Shown piece by piece: positions 7,634 to 15,707 of a stretch of DNA of 46,022 nt (positions are counted from its first letter, which is position 1; the number at the start of each line of letters is the position of its first letter). The stretch covers positions 1 through 46,022 of the forward strand of contig JAUIAP010000048.1 in assembly GCA_030425205.1 (NCBI GenBank), read 5' to 3'. The notes under the pieces were generated by a model that had not been told where the DNA came from, did not search any database, and worked only from the letters and a program-made list of their open reading frames with translations. The stretch comes from Anaerolineae bacterium (lineage in GTDB: Bacteria; Chloroflexota; Anaerolineae; Promineifilales; Promineifilaceae). Made by a program: the position numbers and the translations under genes.

Positions 7634-8914
7634 ATGAGCGATCTAGCTGTACCATTCAAAGAAATGGAAATGGTTAATTTTTTGCTGGCTGACGCAACAG
7701 AGCGAGGGCATATCACCTATGATCAGATATTGGAGGCACTCCCGGAGATAGAAAACAATCTCACACTACTCGATACTGTATTAGAAGAAGCACAAGCTGC
7801 CGGGATCCCCGTTTACGAAAGCGAGGATGACGTAGATGGACCAGAAACCGTACCAGCACATGTCTTAGCTGACAAAGACAATCTTGAAGCAAATTTGTTC
7901 CGCCGTCAGCAAAAACCCAAAGTTACAATCAACTTAAAACCACAGAGAAGAAAAAAATCAGATGGCAAAAAGCGTAGTCATGCTGCACCGCTGTTTGATC
8001 TAAGTACTGTCCCAATTGATGATTCAGTTGGCCTCTATTTTAGGGAAATGGGGCAACAGAATTTGTTATCGGCCGATGAAGAGGTCGATCTGGCAATGAA
8101 AATTGAGGCAGGACGCTACTATGAGCAGCAAGACATCACCGTATTGCCACTCTATGAGCAAGATGACGCAGCCAAAATTTTAGCCATTGGCAACATGGCG
8201 CGCGCCCATCTGATTCGTGCGAACACCCGCTTGGTTGTCAGCATTGCGAAGAAGTATCGTGGACGCGGTTTGCAGTTTCTTGATTTGATTCAAGAGGGCA
8301 ATGTCGGGCTCATGAAAGCGGTTGAGAAGTACGACTATCGACGCGGCAATCGCTTCAGCACCTATGCAACATGGTGGATTCGCCAAGCCGTTACACGTGC
8401 ACTTGCTAATCACGGACGCACAATCCGTATTCCCGCCCATCTCGGTGGCCGTATCAGCAAGCTCTATCAGATTGCACAAGAGCTTGAACAAACATTAGGC
8501 CGCCAACCCACGCCAGAAGAAATCGCAGAACATATGGATTTGCCCGCCGAGCGCGTGCGCTGGATGCTTCGCACGAGTCGCCAACCCGTTCATCTTGAAC
8601 GTCCCGTCGGTGATGAGTCTGATGCTGAGCTAGGTGATTTTATTGAGGATGTGGACGCGCCAGCACCGGCCGAATCGGTCGCGCAAAATATGCTCACGGA
8701 AGAAATCGGCGAAATTCTCGACCAATTGACCCCGCGAGAGGCACGCATTCTGCGCTTGCGTTACGGATTGCAAGATGGCGAATCACGGACGCTCAAAGAA
8801 GTTGGAGAAATGTTTGGGCTCTCTCGTGAGCGCATCCGCCAGCTTGAGAAAGAAGCTCTGCGCAAGTTGCGCCACCCCAATTTTGCGGGGCATCTGCGCC
8901 AGTATCTGAGCTAA
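7634..8914 (+). CDS. rpoD: RNA polymerase sigma factor, sigma-70 (SigA/RpoD)
   Basis: 426-aa primary-type sigma factor. Residues 1-75 resemble region 1.1. After a basic linker comes region 1.2 (DSVGLYFREMGQQNLLSADE), then region 2 with AHLIRANTRLVVSIAKKY, DLIQEGNVGLMKAVEKYDY and FSTYATWWIRQAVTRAL (2.3/2.4, -10 recognition). Region 3 begins IRIPAHL, and region 4 contains LTPREARILRLRYGL and the helix-turn-helix LSRERIRQLEKEALRKL (-35 recognition). The completeness of regions 1.1-4 supports a housekeeping role, though a group 2 paralogue is possible. ATG 7634 has GGAAGAGGA upstream; an upstream extension to 7529 is open but would overlap the promoter. Confidence 0.93.
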   Translation: MSDLAVPFKEMEMVNFLLADATERGHITYDQILEALPEIENNLTLLDTVLEEAQAAGIPVYESEDDVDGPETVPAHVLADKDNLEANLFRRQQKPKVTINLKPQRRKKSDGKKRSHAAPLFDLSTVPIDDSVGLYFREMGQQNLLSADEEVDLAMKIEAGRYYEQQDITVLPLYEQDDAAKILAIGNMARAHLIRANTRLVVSIAKKYRGRGLQFLDLIQEGNVGLMKAVEKYDYRRGNRFSTYATWWIRQAVTRALANHGRTIRIPAHLGGRISKLYQIAQELEQTLGRQPTPEEIAEHMDLPAERVRWMLRTSRQPVHLERPVGDESDAELGDFIEDVDAPAPAESVAQNMLTEEIGEILDQLTPREARILRLRYGLQDGESRTLKEVGEMFGLSRERIRQLEKEALRKLRHPNFAGHLRQYLS

Positions 8915-8936
8915 AATCAGCAAAAATGTAATCGAC

Positions 8937-8965
8937 AAAAAGCCCCTCATCTGAGGGGCTTTTTT
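8937..8965 (+). terminator. intrinsic terminator of the sigma factor gene
   Basis: GCCCCTC (8942-8948) pairs with GAGGGGC (8953-8959) around a four-base loop, with an A-run before and TTTTTT after the stem. Confidence 0.9.
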
Positions 8966-9031
8966 GTTACATAGGCATTGAGAAATATAGATGTTGGTTA
9001 CGCTTCTCTGACAGGGAATCATGTAGTTTTC

Positions 9032-9060
9032 TTACATCGCTAGAGTACAGTTTTTACAGT
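9032..9060 (+). promoter_or_regulatory. candidate promoter of the DUF427 gene
   Basis: TTACAT (9032-9037), a 17-nt spacer and TACAGT (9055-9060), about 33 nt before the ATG at 9093. Consensus match is moderate. Confidence 0.4.
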
Positions 9061-9092
9061 TGTAAACTATTTGTTTGTCAACGGAGAATTGC

Positions 9093-9587
9093 ATGATACC
9101 ACAACCGATTGAGCCACAAGACGGTCAGGAATCCGTTTGGGATTATCCTCGTCCACCGCGATTGGAGCAAACCAATAAACACATCCAAATCTTCTACGGG
9201 GGTGAGATTATCGCGGATACAACACGTGCTTTTCGGTTTTTGGAAACCAGTCATCCACCGACCTACTACATTCCGCCTGACGACGTCAATATGGACTATA
9301 TTCATCGTGACAAAGGGGGATCGCTATGTGAATGGAAGGGGCAAGCCACATACTATACCGTTGTAGTTGGTTCTGAAAGGGCTGTTCGAGCGGCGTGGGC
9401 ATATCATAACCCATCGTATGATTTTATCGAGATTAAGGACTACTTCGCCTTTTATGCCGAGCCGATGGATCGATGCTACGTTGATGGAGAGCTAGTTGTT
9501 CCGCAGCCCGGACATTTTTATGGGGGATGGGTGACGAGTGAAATTGTCGGCCCGTTCAAAGGCGAGCCGGGAAGCTGGTTGTGGTAA
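9093..9587 (+). CDS. DUF427 domain protein
   Basis: 164-aa cytosolic protein matching the DUF427 pattern: IFYGGEIIADTTRAFRFLET, SHPPTYYIPPDDV, then GSLCEWKGQATYYTVVVG and a second beta unit with AAWAYHNPSYDF, ending in a glycine/tryptophan-rich tail. DUF427 proteins form a small beta-barrel (beta-tent) whose biochemical role is not established. ATG 9093 has GGAG 6 nt upstream; the TTG at 9075 is a weaker alternative. It is monocistronic, with its own promoter candidate and a terminator at 9624-9650. Confidence 0.88.
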   Translation: MIPQPIEPQDGQESVWDYPRPPRLEQTNKHIQIFYGGEIIADTTRAFRFLETSHPPTYYIPPDDVNMDYIHRDKGGSLCEWKGQATYYTVVVGSERAVRAAWAYHNPSYDFIEIKDYFAFYAEPMDRCYVDGELVVPQPGHFYGGWVTSEIVGPFKGEPGSWLW

Positions 9588-9623
9588 GCATTTTTCAGTT
9601 ACAATTGCATGACAAAAGAGAGT

Positions 9624-9650
9624 ATGCCAACTATTGAAGTTGGCATTTTT
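9624..9650 (+). terminator. intrinsic terminator of the DUF427 gene
   Basis: ATGCCAACT (9624-9632) pairs with AGTTGGCAT (9638-9646) around a five-base loop, followed by TTTT. Confidence 0.85.
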
Positions 9651-9715
9651 GTATGCTTAGGTTGCCCGATGATCCAGAATAAATCAATCCCCGCAATACG
9701 GTTCCGCTAGCAGCT

Positions 9716-10837
9716 ATGACGATTTTGATGATTGTGTTACGGGTAATTGCCGTACTCATTGGGACATGGTTGGTAGGCTGGACGTTGCAAGCAGCGATTC
9801 GAGCGTTTGTCCTGCCGCGCAGCGAACGTGTTTGGTTGCAACGAGCCGTTTTTCAGTCCGTCTTCACACTCATCTTGTTACGTCTGCGTAAGGCAAGCAG
9901 TTACGAAGAACGTGATCGGATTTCGGCCATTTATGCACCCATTGCACTGTTGACAATGCCCTTTGTGTGTCTTTCGCTGATCGTAATCGGTTATACATTT
10001 ATTTTTTGGGGTGTTGGAATCACACCACTTTATCAAGCCTTTGTGCTGTCTGGATCATCACTCTACACATTGGGTTTTAAGCTAGAAGAGGGCGTGCCGT
10101 TCTTATTGTTGATCTATTCCGAAGCAACATTAGGGTTAGGACTAGCCGCCTTGCTAGTTTCCTATTTACCAACGATGTATAGTGCATTTAGTCGGCGTGA
10201 GCGGGCTGTAGCGATGCTAGAGGTGCGGGCTGGTTCACCCCCTTCCGCGACCGAAATGATCATGCGTTTTAATCGCCTCGAACGATTGGAGCGACTCGAT
10301 GATTTTTTTGCCGGTTGGGAAGAGTGGTTTGCCGACGTCGAGGAATCCCATACATCGCTGGCTGCCCTTGTCTTTTTTCGTTCACCACAACCAGATCGCT
10401 CATGGATTACGGCTGCGGGTGCCGTGATGGACGGGGCAGCACTGTATCATAGCTGTGTTGTTCAAGAGGCTGAAGGCTATCAGGCTGCGCTTGCCATTCG
10501 GGCTGGCTACATTGCATTGAGACGGATCGCCGATTTTTTCGACATCCAATATGATCCTAAACCAACTGGCACAGAGGCGATCAGTATTTCATTTGAGGAA
10601 TTTGTTGAGGCATATCAGGAGATGGAAGCCGCTGGTGTGCAGCTAAAAAGCGATGTCGAAACAGCGTGGCAAGATTTTCGCGGCTGGCGCGTCAACTATG
10701 ATTTAGTCCTCATTCAACTGGCAAATTTAACGCTGGCTCCGTATGCAAAGTGGGTATCGGATCGATCATTGGCGGGGATGCAGCCGCTGTATGGCTTAAG
10801 ATTCGGCCGATTTCGCGCAAAAATGCTCCGAGAATGA
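9716..10837 (+). CDS. membrane protein with a potassium-channel-like pore region
   Basis: 373-aa protein. One N-terminal helix (about 3-28), then two more (about 70-95 and 128-155) flank a short re-entrant-like segment, QAFVLSGSSLYTLGF (about 104-118). This reproduces the TM-pore-TM layout of two-TM channel domains, with SLYTLGF where canonical channels have T-x-G-Y-G, so the filter is not a standard potassium filter. About 210 residues of soluble, helical C-terminal domain follow. Ion transport is an inference; no family can be named with confidence. No clear Shine-Dalgarno is seen before ATG 9716. The VOC gene starts 4 nt after its stop, so the two are probably co-translated. Confidence 0.7.
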   Translation: MTILMIVLRVIAVLIGTWLVGWTLQAAIRAFVLPRSERVWLQRAVFQSVFTLILLRLRKASSYEERDRISAIYAPIALLTMPFVCLSLIVIGYTFIFWGVGITPLYQAFVLSGSSLYTLGFKLEEGVPFLLLIYSEATLGLGLAALLVSYLPTMYSAFSRRERAVAMLEVRAGSPPSATEMIMRFNRLERLERLDDFFAGWEEWFADVEESHTSLAALVFFRSPQPDRSWITAAGAVMDGAALYHSCVVQEAEGYQAALAIRAGYIALRRIADFFDIQYDPKPTGTEAISISFEEFVEAYQEMEAAGVQLKSDVETAWQDFRGWRVNYDLVLIQLANLTLAPYAKWVSDRSLAGMQPLYGLRFGRFRAKMLRE

Positions 10838-10841
10838 CAAT

Positions 10842-11192
10842 ATGAATGCACGCATTGGTGAAATAAATATCCTGTGTACAGATCTCCAACAGTCGTTAAA
10901 TTTTTATTGCAACGTGTTGGGCTTCGTCATCGTGGAAGAAGAAGATGGGGCGATACATTTGCGTTGTGGGAATCGGCCGATACTCCTCCTCCCATTTGCC
11001 GAGCAGCCCGCAGCAGCCGCACCCTATGGCAAACAAGCCACGATCTCATTTGATCTGCTCGTTGACGATATTGAGGCGGTTGTCACTCATTTGCAACGCC
11101 ACAATGTCCAATTTGAAAAACCTTTGCAGCAAGATCGACACGTTTTTATCCGTGATCCGGATGGATTGATTCTAGAAATTATTGAAGGATAG
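10842..11192 (+). CDS. VOC/glyoxalase-like protein
   Basis: 116-aa single vicinal-oxygen-chelate domain made of two beta-alpha-beta-beta-beta modules: IGEINILCTDLQQSLNFYCN, VLGFVIVEEEDGAIHLRCG, and later ISFDLLVDDIEAVVTHLQ and FIRDPDGLILEIIEG. The C-terminal Glu (ILEI) matches one of the usual metal ligands; the full metal set is not evident. The family includes glyoxalase I, dioxygenases and resistance proteins, so the substrate cannot be told. It starts 4 nt after the channel-like gene. Confidence 0.85.
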   Translation: MNARIGEINILCTDLQQSLNFYCNVLGFVIVEEEDGAIHLRCGNRPILLLPFAEQPAAAAPYGKQATISFDLLVDDIEAVVTHLQRHNVQFEKPLQQDRHVFIRDPDGLILEIIEG

Positions 11193-11262
11193 ATGGTTCC
11201 CGTGAGAAAACGCCAGATTATAACGCTTCTTAAACTTTTGTATTAGACAATTATCGAATATC

Positions 11263-11976
11263 ATGTTGAGACCAACCGATTTTTTTGACCTTTCCAAACC
11301 CGAACTTGCCGAATTTTTTATCGACTGCGACTATGTCTGGGACATTCTGCCGCGCATTAAGGGGCTAGTTGCCAAAATGGTGGGCAATCAGCAGACAATT
11401 CGCGGCACAGTGATGCCGGGTGCGATTCTTGGTGATGCGCCGATCGTTATTGAAGAAGGCGCCGTCATCGAGCCAACGGCATATGTGCAAGGCCCTGCCT
11501 ACATTGGCGCAGGCGCAACTGTACGGCATGGTGCATTTGTGCGCGAAAATGTCATTATGCTCGCTGGTAGCATACTCGGACATGCGAGCGAAGCAAAAAA
11601 CAGCCTGTTTTTGCCCAATGCGCATGCTCCACACTTTGCCTATGTTGGGGATAGTGTGTTGGGACAAAGGGTCAATTTAGGCGCTGGCACGAAGCTGAGT
11701 AATCTAAGCGTGTTGAGCGTAAAAGATAAGCTGACAGGCAAGCGGCCGACGATCAAACTAACGGTTGATGGTGAAATTTATGACACGGGTATCGCCAAAA
11801 TGGGGGCGATTCTCGGTGATGACGTGCAAACAGGATGTAACTCAGTACTCAATCCCGGTTGCATCATCGCGCGAAATACGTTGGTTTACGCAAACATGAG
11901 TTTACGGAAGGGTTATTATCCGCCGAACGCATTAATAAAGTTGCGGCAGCAGATTGAAATTGCACCGCGCCGCTAA
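11263..11976 (+). CDS. left-handed beta-helix acyl/nucleotidyl-transferase-like protein
   Basis: 237-aa protein built of hexapeptide repeats, starting about residue 45 (GTVMPGAILGDAPIVIEEGAVIEP, continuing through GPAYIGAGATVRHGAF and GQRVNLGAGTKLSN). This resembles the C-terminal acetyltransferase half of GlmU and related sugar-nucleotide transferases, but there is no N-terminal pyrophosphorylase domain; residues 1-40 are a short helical cap (LRPTDFFDLSKPELAEFF). The likely role is acyl transfer to a sugar nucleotide, or trimer scaffolding. It precedes pepF by 11 nt and is probably in an operon with it. Confidence 0.8.
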   Translation: MLRPTDFFDLSKPELAEFFIDCDYVWDILPRIKGLVAKMVGNQQTIRGTVMPGAILGDAPIVIEEGAVIEPTAYVQGPAYIGAGATVRHGAFVRENVIMLAGSILGHASEAKNSLFLPNAHAPHFAYVGDSVLGQRVNLGAGTKLSNLSVLSVKDKLTGKRPTIKLTVDGEIYDTGIAKMGAILGDDVQTGCNSVLNPGCIIARNTLVYANMSLRKGYYPPNALIKLRQQIEIAPRR

Positions 11977-11987
11977 AGAGAGGAAGT

Positions 11988-13781
11988 ATGTCAAGCAACG
12001 GACAGCAGTATGAGATGCAAGGATGGAGCCTTGCAGAGCTATTCGACGAGTTAAATTCGCCTGAGATTGAAGCGCAACTGAGTGTATTGGAGGAAACTGT
12101 CAGTGAGTTTGAGGCATTTCGGCCGAAACTCTCCCCTGACCTTTCCGAAGAGACATTCAGCAACCTAATATCACTACACGAAAAGATTATCGGTTTATTT
12201 AACCGTATTTATGGTTTTGCCAGTCTTTCGTTTTCCACAAATACACAAGATCAGCAGGTTCAAGCATTCTTAGGCCGCATGGGACAGATCGCAGCCCAAG
12301 CGCAGAATCGCATTCTGTTTTTCTCGCTTTGGTGGAAAGATTTGGATAGTGCAAATGCTGAGCGACTTGCCGTTTCTACAGGCGAGCTAGCCTATTGGTT
12401 GGCGCGTCTACGCGCAACAAAGCCTTTTACCCTGACAGAAGTTGAAGAAAAAGTGGTTAACATCAAAGATGCTAATGGCACAAATGCCTTGCAACGACTG
12501 CATTCAACAATTTCTAACCGCTATAAGTTTGAGCTTCAGGTAGATGGAGAGGTGCAATCCGTCAATCGGGAGCAGTTGTCAGTGCGTTTTCGATCGGCCG
12601 ATCCGGAAGAACGTGCCGCCGCCTATCAAGAGCTTTTCCGCGTTTATAGTGACGATGCGGTCGTGTTGGGGCAAATCTATCAGGCCCTCGTGCGCGACTG
12701 GCGTGCTGAGAATGTTGAACTACGCGGCTATGACTCCCCCATTGCGGTTCGCAATCGCGCGAACGACATACCTGATGCAGTTGTCGAAACGATGCTAGAC
12801 GTTGTGCGCAAAAATGCGGGAATTTTCCATCGCTTCTTTGCGCTCAAGGCAAAATGGCTAGGTTTAGAAAAGCTGCGTCGTTACGACTTGTATGCGCCCG
12901 TTGTGAAATCAAAAGTTGCCTATACATTTAATGAGGCGGTCCATCTCGTTTTGGAGAGTTTTAACGAATTTGACAGCAACATTTCGCGGTTGGCAAAGCG
13001 CGTGCTGGATGACGCACACTATGACAGCGAAGTGCGCGACGGAAAACGTGGCGGGGCATTTTGTGCCACACTTGGGCCATCGTACACGCCATGGGTATTA
13101 CAAACATTCACTGGAGAAGCGCGCGACGTTGCAACTATGGCACACGAGTTGGGCCATGCCGTCCATTCGATGTTGGCGGAGGATCACTCTATTCTGATAC
13201 AACAATCGACTCTGCCCCTGGCAGAGACGGCGTCAACCTTTGGTGAAATGCTGTTGCTCGATAAGCTGTTGGCGTCCAACACGGATGAAGAGCTAGAGCG
13301 CGACCTGCTATTTAGCACGATGGATGATGCGTATGCGACGATCATGCGCCAAGCTTATTTTGCCGCATTTGAAGTGGAGGCACATGAGGCAATCCATAAT
13401 AATGCATCGGTTGACGAACTGAGCAATTTGTATCTCAAGTTACTGCGTGAACAGTTTGGAGATGCGATGGATGTCAGTGAGGATTTCCGCAATGAATGGG
13501 TTGCTATTCCCCATTTCTTCTCGACTCCATTTTATGTCTATGCATATGCGTTTGGACAACTGCTGGCTCTCGCCTTATACAAACAGTATAAAGAAGAGGG
13601 TGATAGCATGATTCCGCGCTATGTTGAAATTTTGGCAGCAGGTGGTTCACAAGCTCCCGTTGATATTTTGCGCCGGGCAGGCATTGACATCTATTCGGCC
13701 GATTTTTGGCAAGGTGGCTTCGACTACCTCGCTGAACAGCTTGCGCATCTAGAAGCACTTCCCTTACCAGCTGCCGCATAA
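11988..13781 (+). CDS. pepF: M3 family oligoendopeptidase F
   Basis: 597-aa zinc metallopeptidase that cuts short peptides in the cytoplasm. The M3 signature MAHELGHAVHS holds the two zinc His residues (His386 and His390) and the catalytic Glu387; the third ligand lies in LAETASTFGEMLLLD about 25 residues later. An N-terminal helical domain (about 1-200, oligopeptidase F type) precedes the catalytic domain, and the length is typical. GAGAGGAAG provides the ribosome site. The gene ends 4 nt before the end of the convergent methyltransferase gene. Confidence 0.93.
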   Translation: MSSNGQQYEMQGWSLAELFDELNSPEIEAQLSVLEETVSEFEAFRPKLSPDLSEETFSNLISLHEKIIGLFNRIYGFASLSFSTNTQDQQVQAFLGRMGQIAAQAQNRILFFSLWWKDLDSANAERLAVSTGELAYWLARLRATKPFTLTEVEEKVVNIKDANGTNALQRLHSTISNRYKFELQVDGEVQSVNREQLSVRFRSADPEERAAAYQELFRVYSDDAVVLGQIYQALVRDWRAENVELRGYDSPIAVRNRANDIPDAVVETMLDVVRKNAGIFHRFFALKAKWLGLEKLRRYDLYAPVVKSKVAYTFNEAVHLVLESFNEFDSNISRLAKRVLDDAHYDSEVRDGKRGGAFCATLGPSYTPWVLQTFTGEARDVATMAHELGHAVHSMLAEDHSILIQQSTLPLAETASTFGEMLLLDKLLASNTDEELERDLLFSTMDDAYATIMRQAYFAAFEVEAHEAIHNNASVDELSNLYLKLLREQFGDAMDVSEDFRNEWVAIPHFFSTPFYVYAYAFGQLLALALYKQYKEEGDSMIPRYVEILAAGGSQAPVDILRRAGIDIYSADFWQGGFDYLAEQLAHLEALPLPAAA

Positions 13782-13785
13782 TTAG

Positions 13786-14403
13786 TTACAGACACCGCCA
13801 AATCATTGATTGAAAATGGTAGTCGGCGGTGTCTGACACTTCAACTCGTCGAAATTCGACAAGCTCGAATCGTTCCCCAACAATTTCCTGAATCTCTTCA
13901 TCCGAATAGAACGAGAAAAAGCGTGGTATTTGCTCGTGCTGTTCGCGCATCCCTTCAAAGCGATTGCCTCCGTACACACCGTAGTAAAACAATCCGCTTG
14001 GCTGCAATCGCTGTTTGATCTGGGTGAGAACAGATTGCAAATCGGCTTGTGCAACATGCAGTAAACAATTTAGCGCAAAAATTGCATCAAACGTTTGATT
14101 GAGCTGGGGAAGCTGCATAAAATCGAGTTGATGCGCGGTTAGTCCTTTGGCGCGACAATGTGCGACCATTTCGGCCGATAAATCTGTAGAGGTTACCGTC
14201 AATCCATTCTCTTGAAAAAATTGGCTGTCCCGCCCCACGCCTGCACCAATCTCCAGCAACGTTTGTGCGTCTTCCTCGATTAACCTGTTGAGAAAGTGCT
14301 GACGTTCAACTACTTTCCATGTTTCGATGGACGAGCGGTCTCGGACTGGCGCATTTTCGTCGTAAAACTGTTTTAGCTGGCCTAAATTCTGGTTATAGCT
14401 CAT
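13786..14403 (-). CDS. class I SAM-dependent methyltransferase
   Basis: 205-aa methyltransferase. SAM-binding motif I is TLLEIGAGVGRDSQFF, followed by motif II acidic VTSTDLSAEMV and motif IV FDAIFALNCLLHV, all of the Methyltransf_11/25 type. A substrate cannot be inferred. Its start codon overlaps the stop of the upstream CinA-like/nucleotidyltransferase gene by 4 nt (ATGA), so the two are translationally coupled. Confidence 0.88.
   Translation of the reverse strand: MSYNQNLGQLKQFYDENAPVRDRSSIETWKVVERQHFLNRLIEEDAQTLLEIGAGVGRDSQFFQENGLTVTSTDLSAEMVAHCRAKGLTAHQLDFMQLPQLNQTFDAIFALNCLLHVAQADLQSVLTQIKQRLQPSGLFYYGVYGGNRFEGMREQHEQIPRFFSFYSDEEIQEIVGERFELVEFRRVEVSDTADYHFQSMIWRCL
13789..13835. terminator. 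inverted repeat at convergent gene ends
   Basis: CAGACACCGCC (13789-13799) and GGCGGTGTCTG (13825-13835) form a perfect 11-bp stem with a 25-nt loop. It lies just after pepF and inside the last codons of the opposing methyltransferase gene. There is no T-run, so it may work as a bidirectional transcription block or as mRNA 3'-end protection. Confidence 0.45.
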
Positions 14404-15545
14404 CTTTCTCCTACGGAATTTTCGGCGCGAAGTTGGGTAGACGAGATATCAGCGCGGAAGTTGGGCAGATGGGTGAACATCGGCCGAAACTCTGTATCCA
14501 TCTCGATATCGTGCAGGGTCAAGAACTTTTCACCGTCTACACGCCCCGCTACGACAAACTGACATTCGAGTTCCTGCATCTCGCGCAATGCGGCCACCAT
14601 TTTAGCCCTGTCTTCATTATAGTAGCGTTTCTGGACAACGCGGGCGGCGGTGTCATATCCGATGACAAATGTTGCCCCGTTGAAGATGCGCGCTTTTTCA
14701 AGAAATGTCGGCGCATTGGTTAGGTAAATAGGATAACGACCTGCAAACTGAGCAGCGCGGCGCAGCACATCAGCTTGGTCGAGCGGCGGTTTATCGACAT
14801 TACGGACTGATAACTCAAAGGCAAGCGGCTTCCCAAGAAATTCGCTCGCCGCTTCGTATAAGGCTAAGTGTCCTTTGTGTAGGGGGTTGAATGAACCTGA
14901 AAAGACAATCTCGGGCTTAATGGATGTCGTGGCAATTCGGCCGAAATCATAAACACCGAAATATGGAATCTCATTTGCATAGAGTGCATCCGCTGCATCA
15001 ATTAGGGCATATTCTGTCTTAGCGACTTTTTCAGCGGGTAGCAATGCTAATGGGACTGTGTCGTCAATCCCGTTCGCAACTGCGAGCATATTGATCAAGA
15101 GTGTGCTGATGAGCGTTTCTTCTTCGGCGCGACTACGTGCATCCTTGGTCAACTTAATATGCCAAACTGCTACTTTTGTGGTTGTCCAAGTGGCGATATA
15201 GGCTTGATGGGGACCTTTTTTCGGCCGATCGGTTGCAATCGTTCCCGTACAGGCACATCCAATCAAGCGTTCGCCATTCGGAGCAAGCAATTGAGCGCGA
15301 ACTTGCATCCGTCCTGCGAGACGCAATGCACTTATCTCAGACACATATTTTTCGGGCTCTCGCTCCAACCAACTATCGAATGCTTGCTTGCTGTAGGGGA
15401 CGACACATTCAAGGATTGACCGACTCGCTCCTGCAACACTCGTCAACCATGCAATCGCCTGCGTGCCAGCACCACTTGCAGCCAGTGCAATTTTGTCGTT
15501 TGTGGCATGAATTTGCTCAATTAGATGTAGAATTTCGCTGTTCAT
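14400..15545 (-). CDS. CinA-like / nucleotidyltransferase fusion protein
   Basis: 381-aa two-domain protein. Residues about 1-170 resemble the CinA C-terminal (nicotinamide-nucleotide amidase) fold, with TSVAGASRSILECVVPYS. The segment that is ESCTGG in active amidases is here ASGAGTQA, so amidase activity is doubtful. Residues about 210-375 are a cytidylyltransferase/NMNAT-type domain: SGSFNPLHKGHLALYE gives the HxGH nucleotide-binding motif, and ISSTQLR near the end matches the ISSTxxR motif. The enzyme probably adenylylates or cytidylylates a small phosphorylated substrate. The ATG is preceded by TACAAT with a 6-nt gap and no Shine-Dalgarno, suggesting a leaderless mRNA. Two parS sites lie immediately upstream. 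Confidence 0.85.
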   Translation of the reverse strand: MNSEILHLIEQIHATNDKIALAASGAGTQAIAWLTSVAGASRSILECVVPYSKQAFDSWLEREPEKYVSEISALRLAGRMQVRAQLLAPNGERLIGCACTGTIATDRPKKGPHQAYIATWTTTKVAVWHIKLTKDARSRAEEETLISTLLINMLAVANGIDDTVPLALLPAEKVAKTEYALIDAADALYANEIPYFGVYDFGRIATTSIKPEIVFSGSFNPLHKGHLALYEAASEFLGKPLAFELSVRNVDKPPLDQADVLRRAAQFAGRYPIYLTNAPTFLEKARIFNGATFVIGYDTAARVVQKRYYNEDRAKMVAALREMQELECQFVVAGRVDGEKFLTLHDIEMDTEFRPMFTHLPNFRADISSTQLRAENSVGER

Positions 15546-15551
15546 CCGTTG

Positions 15552-15557
15552 ATTGTA
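15552..15557 (-). promoter_or_regulatory. -10 box for a leaderless mRNA (CinA/NTase gene)
   Basis: On the minus strand TACAAT ends 6 nt before ATG 15545. The -35 zone falls on the first parS site (15564-15579), so ParB binding could affect this promoter. Confidence 0.5.
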
Positions 15558-15563
15558 GCGTGA

Positions 15564-15579
15564 TGTTTCACGTGAAACA
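15564..15579. promoter_or_regulatory. parS: parS site 1 (ParB binding)
   Basis: TGTTTCACGTGAAACA is a perfect match to the conserved bacterial chromosomal parS palindrome, located between divergent genes. Confidence 0.93.
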
Positions 15580-15603
15580 CATAAAAATCACGCCCTGAAA
15601 GAC

Positions 15604-15619
15604 TGTTTCACGTGAAACA
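15604..15619. promoter_or_regulatory. parS: parS site 2 (ParB binding)
   Basis: Second perfect TGTTTCACGTGAAACA, exactly 40 bp from the first, in the same intergenic region. Confidence 0.93.
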
Positions 15620-15707
15620 TTGACGGCAAACTGCAACAATTTGGACAGTGATCAAAGTACGAATGGTGCTATATTGCAAAGGCAGTTAAGCGACTACACG
15701 ACAAATT

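Noticed and set aside
7420..12240. DnaA-box-like TTTTCCACA sequences (e.g. near 7427 and 12223)
   Set aside because: Isolated, imperfect and partly within genes; no cluster or AT-rich unwinding region, so no origin is called despite the parS sites.
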